Assembly: GCA_040255585.1 (NCBI GenBank)
Contig: JBDZVI010000006.1
Location: 19,112-83,111 of the forward strand
Length of the DNA: 64,000 nt
Direction: 5' to 3'
DNA from: JAAYYF01 sp040255585
Lineage (GTDB): Bacteria; Deinococcota; Deinococci; Deinococcales; Trueperaceae
Part shown: piece after piece, positions 52,742 to 62,026 of the stretch
Layout of the letters: every line of letters begins with the position of its first letter
Position numbering within the stretch: the stretch's first letter is position 1
Position numbers and translations under genes: made by a program
The notes under the pieces: model-generated
Databases searched by the model: none
Told to the model about the DNA's origin: nothing
What the model saw: the letters and a program-made list of their open reading frames with translations, nothing else

Positions 52742-53584
52742 ATGCAGTCATCCAAGCTCAACCCGCGAGTCACATCCTACGCACGGTGGCGTTGGTTAGG
52801 CATAGTCTCCGCCTGCCTCGCCATCTTGCTCGCCGGCTGCCAGAACCCCGCGCAGCCCAAGCCAGGGACAGTTGACCGGGTGGGCCTCGTGCTCCTCAAC
52901 CAGGCGGCCGCCGCGGGCGTGCCGACAGGCCAGGCGTCGTTCGTCGCCCTCAGCGCGGCGCGGGCCGAGGAGCTTATGAAGAACCCCTTCGGCACGCAAG
53001 TCGGCACATGCGTCGTCTCCGCCGCCGCGGCTCCCGCGAGCGGCGCCGTCGGGGCGGGCGCCACGGGCAGCCGCCTCAACGCCGGCGACCTCCTCTTCAG
53101 CACGGCGGCGGGGGCGTACGGCCTCCTCGAGCGCGACGAAGACGGACGCTACTCCATGCGCACCACCGAACCCCTCCCCGAGAGCGGCCTGACCCTGCAG
53201 CTCGCAGGCACCGGCGCCTTCCCCGCCTTCAGCGACGTGGCCGTGAACACCGGCCCCGCGCCCGAACTCGCCCACGGCTTCGACGCGGGCGCCGTTACCG
53301 CCGAGACGGAGTTCGGCTGGACGCCCGGCGCCGCCAACGGCGCCATCCTACTGATCGGCACCGGGGCGGGCACCGGCGGCATGGTGTCGTACTCCTGCCT
53401 CGCGCAGGACGAGCTCGGCCACTTCGCGTTCCCGGAGGCCACCCGCGCCGAACTGACCGCGGCGGGCTTCACGACCGGCGGCCTCGACACCATCGTTCGC
53501 ATCAGCACCACCCAGGCGCGCGTCGGCACGGCGCTCCTGCTCGTCAACTCGCTCAGGACCACCGTCGTCGGGGGCCCGCTGTGA
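52742..53584 (+). CDS. Small lipoprotein of unknown family paired with CE18 protein (copy 2)
   Basis: A 280-residue lipoprotein (lipobox LAGC, Cys33), paralogue of the 43422 gene: VDRVGLVLLNQAAAAGVPTG, AARAEELMKNPFGTQVGTC, GAYGLLERDEDGRYSMRTTE and a final RTALLLVN-like TALLLVNSLR are shared. ATG 52742 follows GGAAGGGG. The stop overlaps the GTG start of the CE18-like gene (GTGA), tighter coupling than in copy 1. Family unknown. It may be a subunit, chaperone or polymer-binding partner of the deacetylase. Confidence 0.76.
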   Translation: MQSSKLNPRVTSYARWRWLGIVSACLAILLAGCQNPAQPKPGTVDRVGLVLLNQAAAAGVPTGQASFVALSAARAEELMKNPFGTQVGTCVVSAAAAPASGAVGAGATGSRLNAGDLLFSTAAGAYGLLERDEDGRYSMRTTEPLPESGLTLQLAGTGAFPAFSDVAVNTGPAPELAHGFDAGAVTAETEFGWTPGAANGAILLIGTGAGTGGMVSYSCLAQDELGHFAFPEATRAELTAAGFTTGGLDTIVRISTTQARVGTALLLVNSLRTTVVGGPL

Positions 53585-56500
53585 GGCGGTTCTTCCTCCT
53601 CGCCGCGCTGCTCGCGCTCCTGGCGGCCTGCAGCACGACCGACTCCACCAAGTCAACTCGTACCCCGCCGACCCCCGCCGCGCCCACCACGCTCGACACC
53701 TCGAAGTGGCGCCCCTCGGTCATGGTCCCCAAGGGCCCGTTCTACTCGGCGCCCCTGCAGCGCGGCACTTTCACGCAGGGCGAGCCCACGCCATGGCTCC
53801 TGTCGCAGGCCGCCGGCGACGAAGTCGAGATGCGCGCGCTGCTGATCAGCGCCACCGAGAACAACACCCAGAACGAGCCAACGGTGGGCGCCTGGAAGGC
53901 CCTGCTCGAGCAGAGCGGTATCCCGTACGACCACCTGGTGGCCACTACCACCACGCTCACCCAAGAGATGCTCGTCGGAGCAGGCGAGGTTGGCCGCTAC
54001 CAGGCCATCCTGCTGAGCACGAGCAACCTCGTGTACGAGGACGGCGACACGTACCCGTCCGCGTTCACCCAAGCCGAGTGGAACACCCTCTTCGCCTACG
54101 AGCAGGCCTACGGCGTCCGGCAGGTCGCCCTCTACGCCGAGCCGTTCAGCGTTCCCGTCGGCGACCCGTACGGCCTCGACTCCCACGACGGCTATACGGG
54201 GCTTGACGGGACCGTCCTTACGCCGACGGCCGCCGGGCTCGAGGTCTTCACCGACTTGAACCCGGACAGCCACGTGGAGCTGTACGGCACCGTCGGCTTC
54301 CCAAGCCACGGACCCGCCGATGGCACCACGCCCCTCCTCATGGCGGGGTCCGACATCCTCGCCGTGCGCATCCAGAACGGCGGCCGCGACCGCGTCGCGC
54401 TCCTCTACAACAACCCCGCCTGGGGCGACCACGCCGCCGGCGAGCACGACACCCCCGCGACCTACGTGCAGCAGATCGGCCCGTCGCTCCTGCGCTGGGC
54501 CATGGGCGGCATCCACATCGGCGAGCGGCGCGCCAGCTTCCAGGCCGACGTCGACGACTGGTTCATCACCACCGGCATCTGGGACGTCGACCTCGGCCAG
54601 ATCGTCGACGAGCCCGGCTTCGACCTGAGCGCCAACGACGCCGTGGTCGCGGCCAACCTGCAAGCGGCCCTTCGCGCCGCGGGCGGCGGCATCGCCCCCG
54701 CCTTCACCTGGTCCATGGCCTTCAACGGCGAGGGCGCCAACTTCGGCAGCGTGGTCGACTGCGCCCAGCCCGTCGAGGCGCACACCCTCTCGAGCATGAC
54801 GCGCTGCCTCGCCGGCGACTTCTGGTGGGTCAACCACACGTGGGACCACCAGTACATGGACTGGATCCCGGGCGTCGGCGTCAACCTCACCGTCCCTCAG
54901 GTCACCAGCCGGCTCACGCAGAACGACGACCTCGCCACGGAGTTCGGCTTCGGGGTCAACTACTCGCCCCGCAGCCTCGTGACGGGCGACATCTCGGGCC
55001 TCGGCTGGTACGACCCCGCTGGCCCCGAGCACGAGCCCGTCCACAAGGTCGACTTCGGCCTCGCCTTCGCCAGCCCGTACTTCGCGCAGGCCGCGTTCGA
55101 CACGGGCCACACGTTCGTGGCCTCCAACATGTCCACGCCAAGCCACGAGCCCGACTGCTGGTCGTGCGGCATCTACCTGACGCTGGATGACAACGCCATC
55201 GAGGTGTTCCCCGACGTCGAGCTCTTCCTCGTGCCGCGCTGGCCGACCAACCTGTTCGCCACGGTGACGACGCCCGAGGCGGTCGTCGACGCGTACAACC
55301 GGATCTACGGGCCCGGCGGCACCGACCCGATTCCCGGCATCAGCGAGCCGCTCACGTACGAGCAGATCCTCGACATCGACACGGAGATCGCCCTCGGGCA
55401 CGTGCTGGCCGGCTCGCCCTACCCGCACTACTTCCACGTGCCTAACCTCTACAACTACGCCCCCGGCCACTCCACGCTGTACGACTGGACGCTCGAGCTC
55501 TTCGAGCGCTACTCCGCCCTCGTCAACGAGCCGATCCTGAGCATGCGCAACGACAAGTTCGGCGCGTACGTGAAGGCGCGCACCGACTTCCTGAACGCCG
55601 GCGTGACCGGCGTATGGAACCGCGCGACCGGCGAGGTGACCCTGAGCAGCGCGAACGGCGGCCCCGTCTTCTTCACGGGCGCCAGCATGGGCGGCGGCTC
55701 GGACGACCTCACCTACAACGGGCGCGTCATCTCCGAGCGCGAGCTCGCGCCGGGCGCCAGCCTCACCTTCAACCTCAACCCGCCCGTGGCGCCGACCATC
55801 ACCGCCTTCGCGGCCGACCCGAGCGCCATCGAGTACGGCCAGACGACCACGCTCGCCTGGAACGTGACGGGCGTGGCGACCGACATCGCCATCCGCGTGC
55901 AGGGCGCCGCGACCAACGAGGCCGCCGGCCTCGGGCCGAGCGGCACCTGGACGACCCCGGCGCTCCTGGCCGACACGACGTACGAGCTCGTGGCGACGTG
56001 GGCGGGCGGCGACCCGGTCGTCGCGAGCGCCACCGTCACCGTCGGTCCGCAACCAGCGCCCGTGATCGGCTCCTTCACCGCTACCCCGGGCACCATCACG
56101 GCCGGGCAGACCACCCAGCTCGGCTGGACCGTAAGCGGGGGCGCGAGCACGAACGTCGCCATACGCGTCCAGGGCGCCGAGACGCCGCTGGCAACGGGCC
56201 TCGACCGCACGGGCACGCTGACCACGCCCAGCCTGACGAGCGACACGACTTACGAGCTCGTCGTCGGTTGGACGGGCGGCCCCGACGTCATGCAGACCGT
56301 CTCGGTCACGGTCAACCCGGTGGCGCCGGTGGCCACGTTGTCGGCCAACCCGCCCGCCATCACCGCCGGCGACGCCTCAAGCCTCGCCTGGGAAGTCACG
56401 GGCGACTACACGTCCATCACGCTCCGCGTGCACGAGGGCGCCGAGATCGCCACGGGCCTGCCGCGCGACGGCAGCCGCTCCGTCACGCCGAGCGCCACCA

Positions 56501-57081
56501 CCACCTACGACCTCGTTGTGGCGTGGGTGGGCGGCGACCCGGTCGTGCGCCAGACCACCGTGACGGTGGCGCCCGCCCCCATCCGGCCGACCATCAAGTT
56601 CGGCGCCGAACCGACCAGCATCGTCGCCGGCGAGACCACGCGGCTCTCCTGGACGGTCACTGGCTCCGCCCAGACCATCACCCTGCGCGTCAAGGACGGC
56701 GCCGAGGTGGCCACCGGCCTCAACACCGTCGGCGGCCGCACGCTCGGCCCGACGGCGACCACCACGTACGAGCTCGTGGCGACCTGGCCGGGCGGCGACC
56801 CGGTGGTGGCCGAGACGACCGTGACGGTCGGCGCGGGCTACACCCTGTCGCTCGTCCTCGGCGGCGAGGGCTTCGGCCTCGTCGTGAGCAGCCCGCAGGG
56901 CATCGTCTGCATCGACGACTGCACGGCGACCTACCCGGCCGGCACCACCATCACCCTCGCGCCGGTGGCGCTCCTCGGCTCCACCTTCGAGGGGTTCACA
57001 GGCGCCTGCGAAGGCGACACCTGCACGCTCACCATCGACCGCGACCTTGAGATAGGCGCCCGCTTCGGGTTCGAGGACTGA
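53581..57081 (+). CDS. Agd3-like (CE18-type) deacetylase lipoprotein with 4 Ig-like repeats
   Basis: A 1166-residue lipoprotein (GTG 53581, lipobox LAAC, Cys17). The open frame extends further upstream, but that part is a shadow of the small lipoprotein gene. Same domain order as the giant protein: CBM-like N-terminus (ALLISATENN, LLSTSNLVYE), NodB-like domain with DVDDWF (Asp323/325/326) and NHTWDHQY (His419, His423), VASNMSTPSHEPDCWSCGIY, four Ig-like repeats (about 740-1085) and the same C-terminal InlB-like domain (GFTGACEGDTC). Probable extracellular deacetylase; PelF follows nine bases downstream. Confidence 0.85.
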   Translation: MRRFFLLAALLALLAACSTTDSTKSTRTPPTPAAPTTLDTSKWRPSVMVPKGPFYSAPLQRGTFTQGEPTPWLLSQAAGDEVEMRALLISATENNTQNEPTVGAWKALLEQSGIPYDHLVATTTTLTQEMLVGAGEVGRYQAILLSTSNLVYEDGDTYPSAFTQAEWNTLFAYEQAYGVRQVALYAEPFSVPVGDPYGLDSHDGYTGLDGTVLTPTAAGLEVFTDLNPDSHVELYGTVGFPSHGPADGTTPLLMAGSDILAVRIQNGGRDRVALLYNNPAWGDHAAGEHDTPATYVQQIGPSLLRWAMGGIHIGERRASFQADVDDWFITTGIWDVDLGQIVDEPGFDLSANDAVVAANLQAALRAAGGGIAPAFTWSMAFNGEGANFGSVVDCAQPVEAHTLSSMTRCLAGDFWWVNHTWDHQYMDWIPGVGVNLTVPQVTSRLTQNDDLATEFGFGVNYSPRSLVTGDISGLGWYDPAGPEHEPVHKVDFGLAFASPYFAQAAFDTGHTFVASNMSTPSHEPDCWSCGIYLTLDDNAIEVFPDVELFLVPRWPTNLFATVTTPEAVVDAYNRIYGPGGTDPIPGISEPLTYEQILDIDTEIALGHVLAGSPYPHYFHVPNLYNYAPGHSTLYDWTLELFERYSALVNEPILSMRNDKFGAYVKARTDFLNAGVTGVWNRATGEVTLSSANGGPVFFTGASMGGGSDDLTYNGRVISERELAPGASLTFNLNPPVAPTITAFAADPSAIEYGQTTTLAWNVTGVATDIAIRVQGAATNEAAGLGPSGTWTTPALLADTTYELVATWAGGDPVVASATVTVGPQPAPVIGSFTATPGTITAGQTTQLGWTVSGGASTNVAIRVQGAETPLATGLDRTGTLTTPSLTSDTTYELVVGWTGGPDVMQTVSVTVNPVAPVATLSANPPAITAGDASSLAWEVTGDYTSITLRVHEGAEIATGLPRDGSRSVTPSATTTYDLVVAWVGGDPVVRQTTVTVAPAPIRPTIKFGAEPTSIVAGETTRLSWTVTGSAQTITLRVKDGAEVATGLNTVGGRTLGPTATTTYELVATWPGGDPVVAETTVTVGAGYTLSLVLGGEGFGLVVSSPQGIVCIDDCTATYPAGTTITLAPVALLGSTFEGFTGACEGDTCTLTIDRDLEIGARFGFED

Positions 57082-57090
57082 TAACTGATC

Positions 57091-58500
57091 ATGCGGCTCT
57101 TGCTCACAACGGAAGGCACCTACCCATCCATCATGGGCGGTGTCAGCACCTGGTGCGACCAGCTGGTGCGTGGGATGACAGACCACGGCTACCACCTGCT
57201 GGAAGTGACAGGCCCGTTGCCGACCAAGCCCGCCTACACCCTGTCGCCCAACGTGGACGGCCTTACCACCGTGCACCTCTGGACCCCGCGCGAGGCTAAG
57301 GCCGTACGCGGCGGCCAGGTCGAGCGCGCCTTCAGACGCGGCCTCGAGCGCCTCCTCCGGTTCGCCGAGGAGGACGCCGAGGCCTTCGCCAAGGGCCTGT
57401 TCGACCTGGCCGTGCTCGGCAACGAGTTCGACCTCTGGCCGTTCTTCGACAAGCCGGCCACGTGGGAGGCCGTCCGCTTCGCCATCTGGCGCGCCAACGG
57501 CGAACCGCCGACCATGGCCGAGGTGGCCCTGGCCGTCAACTGGCTCAAGGGGACGCTCGTACCCCTCCTCTTCATCCCCCCCGAGGTCGACCAGGCCCAC
57601 ACGACGTCCAACGGCCTGTCCGCCATCCCCGCCTGGATCTCCGCCAAGGCGTACGACGTGCCCCTCATGCTCACCGAGCACGGCCTGTACCTGCGGGAGC
57701 GGTACCTCAGCCTGGCGGGCGAGGAGAACCCGCCCGGGGTCAAGATCCTCCGCTCGCGCTTCTACTACACGCTCGCGCGCATGATGTACCGCGAGGCCGA
57801 CCTCGTCGTCTCCGTCAGCGAGTTCAACCGCACCTGGCAGATCGAGCTCGGGGCGCCGGCCGAGAAGACGCGCGTCGTGTACAACGGCGTGGCGCCCGAG
57901 GCGTTCCCGCAGGCGTCCGACGCCGAGCAGGAAGCGCCGACCGTGTCGTGGGTCGGGCGCATCGACCCCATCAAGGACCTCGAGACCCTCGTGCGCTCCT
58001 TCACGACCGTCAAGAAGACGACACCCGAGGCGCGCCTCAGGCTCTTCGGGCCGGTCCCCAAGGGCAACGAGGCTTACGGCGCCAAGGTCAGGCAGTTGGT
58101 CGAGGAGCTGGGGCTCACCAAGTCCGTCACGTTCGAGGGCCCGGTCAAGCCCGTGCACCACGCGTACCACGCCGCCGACGTGGTGGCGCTCTCCAGCATC
58201 TCCGAGGGCTTCCCCTACGTGGCCATCGAGGCCATGATGTGCGGCCGGCCCGTCGTCGCCACGCAGGTGGGCGGCGTCGGCGAGGCCGTCGGCGACTTCG
58301 GTCGCATGGTCGACCCGCGCGCGCCGGAAGAGTTCGGCAGCGCGCTCAGCGAGCTGCTCGTCGACGTCCCGCTGCGCCGGCGCCTCGGCCTCGGCGCCCG
58401 CGAGCGCGCGCTCAACCTCTTCACCCTGTCTCGCATGTACGACGGGTACCGCGGCCTCTACTCCGAGCTCGGCACCCGCAACCGCGCGCGCGTGGCCTGA
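57091..58500 (+). CDS. pelF: PelF-type glycosyltransferase (GT4)
   Basis: A 469-residue cytosolic GT4 that in known Pel systems polymerises UDP-GalNAc/UDP-Glc into the Pel chain. The N-terminal LLLTTEGTYPSIMGGVSTWC and the blocks LTEHGLYLRERYLSL, VVYNGVAPEAFP, WVGRIDPIKDLETL and ALSSISEGFPYVAIEAMMCG are diagnostic for PelF. The start lies nine bases after the CE18 stop and the stop overlaps the next gene, so it belongs to the deacetylase operon. Confidence 0.93.
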   Translation: MRLLLTTEGTYPSIMGGVSTWCDQLVRGMTDHGYHLLEVTGPLPTKPAYTLSPNVDGLTTVHLWTPREAKAVRGGQVERAFRRGLERLLRFAEEDAEAFAKGLFDLAVLGNEFDLWPFFDKPATWEAVRFAIWRANGEPPTMAEVALAVNWLKGTLVPLLFIPPEVDQAHTTSNGLSAIPAWISAKAYDVPLMLTEHGLYLRERYLSLAGEENPPGVKILRSRFYYTLARMMYREADLVVSVSEFNRTWQIELGAPAEKTRVVYNGVAPEAFPQASDAEQEAPTVSWVGRIDPIKDLETLVRSFTTVKKTTPEARLRLFGPVPKGNEAYGAKVRQLVEELGLTKSVTFEGPVKPVHHAYHAADVVALSSISEGFPYVAIEAMMCGRPVVATQVGGVGEAVGDFGRMVDPRAPEEFGSALSELLVDVPLRRRLGLGARERALNLFTLSRMYDGYRGLYSELGTRNRARVA

Positions 58501-59825
58501 TGAGCCAGTCGGTCGCCTACACGCCGCCGGAGTACGTGCCGCCCGAGGTGATCAGCAACAGCTGGTCGTGGGACGAGCGGCGCAGCCAGGACCCGGTCAA
58601 CCTCCTCGGGCGTTCGCTCAACCGCCTCTGCCTCGAGGCGAGCGACCCTTACGAGATCGTCGCGCACCTCGAGGCGCTCGGCCTCAACAGCCCTACGGCG
58701 CTGGCGCGCTTCGGCATGACCAGCCACTTCGCGCTCGCGCACGAGCTGTACGAGCGCACGCCCCGCATCAGGGAGCGCCGGGAGCCCAAGAAGAAGTCGC
58801 CCCGCGACCTCGCCACGCCCATCGCCATGGGCCTCGCGTTCGTGGTCACGTTCCTGCTCGGCGCGTTCAGCCAGGTCGCCATGCTGGCGCCAGCGCTCGT
58901 CGTCCTCATCTGGTCGCAAGGCGGCTCGGCCCTCCTCATGAAGGCGCGGGGCGAGTTCCAGGCGGGCGAGCGGCAGGACGTCCTCGCGGCCCTCATCCAG
59001 ATCGGGGCGGTGGTCCTGGCGCTGAGCTGGGTGTTCCTGCGGTTCGGCGTCTCCACCTTGGCGCCCACGCTCACGTGGTTCGCGGTCGGGAGCCTCCTGT
59101 GGGGCGAGCGGTACCGGGCGGCCCTCGCCATGCCGCTCATCGTCGGGCTGAGCCTCGGCATCACCGCCCTCCTCCCCGTCCCCGACGCGGTCCCTCAGTA
59201 CGTCGCCGTGCTGGCCGCCGTCGCCCTCTGCGCCCCCCTCGCCTGGCGCGACTCGCGTGGCATCATCGGGTGGCTCCGCGCCAACTTCGGCGTCGCGTTC
59301 CACCCTCTCATGTACGGCGTCGGGCAGGGACTGCTGATCGTCGCGCTGCTAGAGCACGAGAACCCGAACGACGACGTGATCCCAGGCGCGCTGCTCCTCC
59401 TCGTCATCCTGCTCGTCTCGCAGCGCCTGCTCATCGCCTTGAAGGCGCTGCTGACCAAGCGGCTATGGAACTCGACGAGCGAGCCCGGCTTCCAGCGCTT
59501 CGCCCAGCTCGCGCTGCTCGGCTACGTGGCCGCCTACGTCCTGCCGCTGGTGGCCGCCTTCCTGCTGGAACTGCTTTCCGGGCCGACGACCTGGCACTTC
59601 CACTGGTACGCGTTCGGCCTGTTCGGCCTGAGCCTCGGCATCGCGGTGGTCGACTTCGCGCTCGGCCTGCCCGCCGGCGCGAGCATCCCGTTCCTCATCG
59701 CCGGCATCGCCGCCGCCGCCGGGCTGCCCTTCCTGTGGGTATGCCTCGCGCTGGCGTTGTCCCTACTGCTCGTGGCCGAACTCCGGGTCAGGCAGGTGGG
59801 ACGCTATGCCATCTACCTCCTATAG
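58500..59825 (+). CDS. Polytopic membrane protein downstream of PelF
   Basis: A 441-residue protein; the ATG overlaps the pelF stop (ATGA). A ~95-residue cytosolic N-terminus (VNLLGRSLNRLCLEASDPYE, then HLEALGLNSPTALARFG) is followed by about 10-11 hydrophobic helices. I have the impression of having seen similar N-termini in membrane proteins near polysaccharide genes of Gram-positive bacteria. It occupies the slot of PelG, the usual inner-membrane partner of PelF, but does not show the PelG N-terminal signature, so it may be a different transporter. Function unproven. Confidence 0.7.
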   Translation: MSQSVAYTPPEYVPPEVISNSWSWDERRSQDPVNLLGRSLNRLCLEASDPYEIVAHLEALGLNSPTALARFGMTSHFALAHELYERTPRIRERREPKKKSPRDLATPIAMGLAFVVTFLLGAFSQVAMLAPALVVLIWSQGGSALLMKARGEFQAGERQDVLAALIQIGAVVLALSWVFLRFGVSTLAPTLTWFAVGSLLWGERYRAALAMPLIVGLSLGITALLPVPDAVPQYVAVLAAVALCAPLAWRDSRGIIGWLRANFGVAFHPLMYGVGQGLLIVALLEHENPNDDVIPGALLLLVILLVSQRLLIALKALLTKRLWNSTSEPGFQRFAQLALLGYVAAYVLPLVAAFLLELLSGPTTWHFHWYAFGLFGLSLGIAVVDFALGLPAGASIPFLIAGIAAAAGLPFLWVCLALALSLLLVAELRVRQVGRYAIYLL

Positions 59826-60522
59826 GGCTCATCAGGATCTGCTCGTCTACTACGGCTCCGGCGCGCTCGAGACGCTTGGCCGCTACCGACGCGTCGCCCT
59901 CCAGGCGGGCCATTACACCGACGAAGAGATCGCCCGCCTGCGGGCGGCCGGCACGAGCCCCCTCGCCTACATGTCCCTTGGCGAGGACACCGGCCCAGAG
60001 GGGACGCCGTGGCAGTTGGCGGCGCGCAACCCGGTGTGGGGCGGGCACTACGTGGCGCCGGGTCACCCGGGCTGGGTGGAGTCCGTGCGCGACGGGGCCG
60101 AGCGCGCGCTGGAGGCGGGCTACGGCGGCATGCTGCTCGACACGCTCGAGACCCCGCCTATCCTCGCGGGCCACGGTGGAGAGTTGGTGCGGCTGGTGAG
60201 CGAGATCCGCGAGGTGATGGGCGACGGCTACCTGCTCGCCAACCGCTGCCACGCGCTGCACCGCCAGCTCGCCCCGCTGGTAGACGGCTTCCTCTTCGAG
60301 GCCTTCTCCACCACGTGGGAGGACGGCTACCGCGCGCTGCGCGGAAGCGAGCTCCAGGACAACTCGGTGCGCCTGCTGGCCCTTCAGGCCACGGGGCGCG
60401 ACCTCTACGCGCTCGACTACGCGAACCGGCCGGGCCTGGCCGACTTCGCCGTCCAGCGCGGGGCCAACCTCGGCCTGCGCGTGCAGGTGACGGACCGCCA
60501 CGTGACCGGCCTGCCGCTCTGA
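59806..60522 (+). CDS. PelA-hydrolase/GH114-like TIM-barrel protein without signal peptide
   Basis: A 238-residue protein overlapping the membrane protein gene by 20 bases. LLVYYGSGALETLGRYRRVA, AGTSPLAYMSLGED and GGMLLDTLETPP match the TIM-barrel layout of the PelA hydrolase (GH166) and GH114 endo-alpha-1,4-galactosaminidases, with Glu and Asp residues at the expected strand ends (GED, DTLE, FEAFS). No signal peptide or lipobox is present, unlike the GH114 lipoprotein at 60685. It may work on the cytoplasmic side or be exported by other means. Confidence 0.75.
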   Translation: MPSTSYRAHQDLLVYYGSGALETLGRYRRVALQAGHYTDEEIARLRAAGTSPLAYMSLGEDTGPEGTPWQLAARNPVWGGHYVAPGHPGWVESVRDGAERALEAGYGGMLLDTLETPPILAGHGGELVRLVSEIREVMGDGYLLANRCHALHRQLAPLVDGFLFEAFSTTWEDGYRALRGSELQDNSVRLLALQATGRDLYALDYANRPGLADFAVQRGANLGLRVQVTDRHVTGLPL

Positions 60523-60595
60523 GGCCGAGCGGCGCCATGGCGCTCTGACCGCGCGCCACCGGTGTGTGAGGCCAGCGCCGACCCCCTGAGACCAC

Positions 60596-60631
60596 AAAAA
60601 AGTACCGGGGCCCTGAAGCGAGGGGCCCCGG
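60596..60631 (-). terminator. Rho-independent terminator for the GH114 gene
   Basis: On the minus strand a perfect 9-bp stem (CCGGGGCCC at 60605-60613 with GGGCCCCGG at 60623-60631) is followed, after two bases, by a run of six T (60596-60601). It lies about 55 bases after the stop at 60685. This is the only hairpin in the window with a clear U-tract. Confidence 0.85.
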
Positions 60632-60684
60632 CTAGGACGAACGACCGGGAGGTGGCGGTCGTTACCGGAAGGTTCGCGCCTCGG

Positions 60685-62004
60685 CTACCTGCAGGCCTCT
60701 CTGTAGGCGTCCAGGTCCCAGTTCTTGAGGATGAAGTCCATGTTCATGCTGTTCGCCTGGGAGCAGAAGCTGCTCGTGCGCAGCTCGTACTCGGCGCCGA
60801 ACACGGCCTTGTTTGCGCGGATGAACGGCAGGAGCAGGTCGCACTCGCCGTAGCTGAAGCACTCCTCGTTGATGGCGAAGTCGAAGTAGTCGACGAGGTC
60901 CTTCACCTGCTCGAGGTCGTTCTTGAGACCGATGGCGAGCCCGCGCTCGTGGGCGGAGTTGGCCAGCCAGCGGTTGTAGGCGAGCTGGTCGGCCGCCTTC
61001 AGCGGGAAGCCCGTGTTGTTGTTGTAGCCGTCGATGTTGTCGGGCTCGAGCGCGTCGCACCCCTTGGCGACGGCCGAGTCCATCCGGGCGAGCATGACCG
61101 GCGCCAACGCCGTGATGTTGCGGATGTCGAGCCAGAGCTCGTTCCAGTCTTCCATCTTCTTGCCCTTGACGGACTCCGGGAACTTGGAGGCGTCGCCGCG
61201 CCCCGGCTCGTACGTGCCGGCGCTGATGTAGCAGATGACGCGGCGGCCCTGGGAATGGAGCTGGGCGATGGTCGACGCCGAAGTGTTCTCGAGGTCGACG
61301 TCGTAGACCTCGGCGTTGACGCTCGTGTCGAGTTTGCCGCTCAACTGCCACTGCCAGGACGTGCCGGGCCGCGGTTGCCAGATGCCCGTGCCCGGCACGA
61401 CCGGGTCGGGGGTCGGGGCCGGCTTGCTGGGCGACGGCGGCGTGGGTTCGGGCTCCGGGTCGGTCGGCTCGGGGTCGGTCGGCTTCGGATCGGTCGGCTC
61501 CGGATCCGTCGGCTCCGGGTCCGTCGGTTCGGGATCGGTGGGCTTCGGATCCGTCGGTTCCGGATCCGTGGAGGCCTCGGCCACCTCGAACTCGGCCTGG
61601 CCTCTGACGACCGTGCCGTCCGTGAGGGCGGTAGACGCCTGCAGGACGAGCTTGCCGGGGGCGAACGCGTTCAGGTCGAGGGGACCGCCGTCGCGCGTCG
61701 GGGTGTAAGGGGCCTCGTAGTCCCTGTTACGCAACACGACGTCGCCGTCGGCGTTCCGGAGCTTGAACTCCACGTAATCCAGGCCCCCGGAGCCCTCGGC
61801 CACGAACACGAGGATGCTGCCCGTGACGCGTTGGCCGTCCAGTGGGAAAGCGTCGTCCATGGACGCGCTGGTGCTCGCGAGGATCGTACCGGCAGCGGCG
61901 CGCGGCGACGCGCTGGTGGAGCAGGCGGCGAGCAGGGTGAAGAGCAGAGCAAGGAGAGGCAGTGCTTTGAAACGCCAGCCACGACAAACCAAACCCGACA
62001 TCAT
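60685..62004 (-). CDS. Secreted GH114 endo-alpha-1,4-galactosaminidase-like lipoprotein
   Basis: A 439-residue lipoprotein (lipobox LAAC, Cys28). Residues 45-140 form an Ig-like domain (VEFKLRNADGDVVLRNRDY), followed by a linker of EPTDP pentapeptides (about 145-190) and a GH114 catalytic domain (about 210-439): WQWQLSGKLDTS, VICYISAGTYEPGRGD, CDALEPDNIDGYNNNTG and LKNDLEQVKDLVDYFDFAINEEC. The acidic residues in LEPDNID are the likely catalytic region. The family cleaves alpha-1,4-linked galactosamine polymers, such as Pel or fungal galactosaminogalactan. Start ATG 62004 or 62001. Its leader carries copy D of the pseudoknot element. Confidence 0.9.
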   Translation of the reverse strand: MMSGLVCRGWRFKALPLLALLFTLLAACSTSASPRAAAGTILASTSASMDDAFPLDGQRVTGSILVFVAEGSGGLDYVEFKLRNADGDVVLRNRDYEAPYTPTRDGGPLDLNAFAPGKLVLQASTALTDGTVVRGQAEFEVAEASTDPEPTDPKPTDPEPTDPEPTDPEPTDPKPTDPEPTDPEPEPTPPSPSKPAPTPDPVVPGTGIWQPRPGTSWQWQLSGKLDTSVNAEVYDVDLENTSASTIAQLHSQGRRVICYISAGTYEPGRGDASKFPESVKGKKMEDWNELWLDIRNITALAPVMLARMDSAVAKGCDALEPDNIDGYNNNTGFPLKAADQLAYNRWLANSAHERGLAIGLKNDLEQVKDLVDYFDFAINEECFSYGECDLLLPFIRANKAVFGAEYELRTSSFCSQANSMNMDFILKNWDLDAYREACR

Positions 62005-62026
62005 CGACTACCAACCCCACCTTTCG

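Noticed and set aside
53008..53580. N-terminal extension of the second CE18 frame
   Set aside because: It overlaps the small lipoprotein gene out of frame and is Arg-rich; GTG 53581 starts a clean lipoprotein signal peptide.
58500..59825. Assignment as PelG
   Set aside because: Position after pelF fits, but the soluble N-terminus and sequence do not show the PelG signature; left as an unassigned membrane protein.
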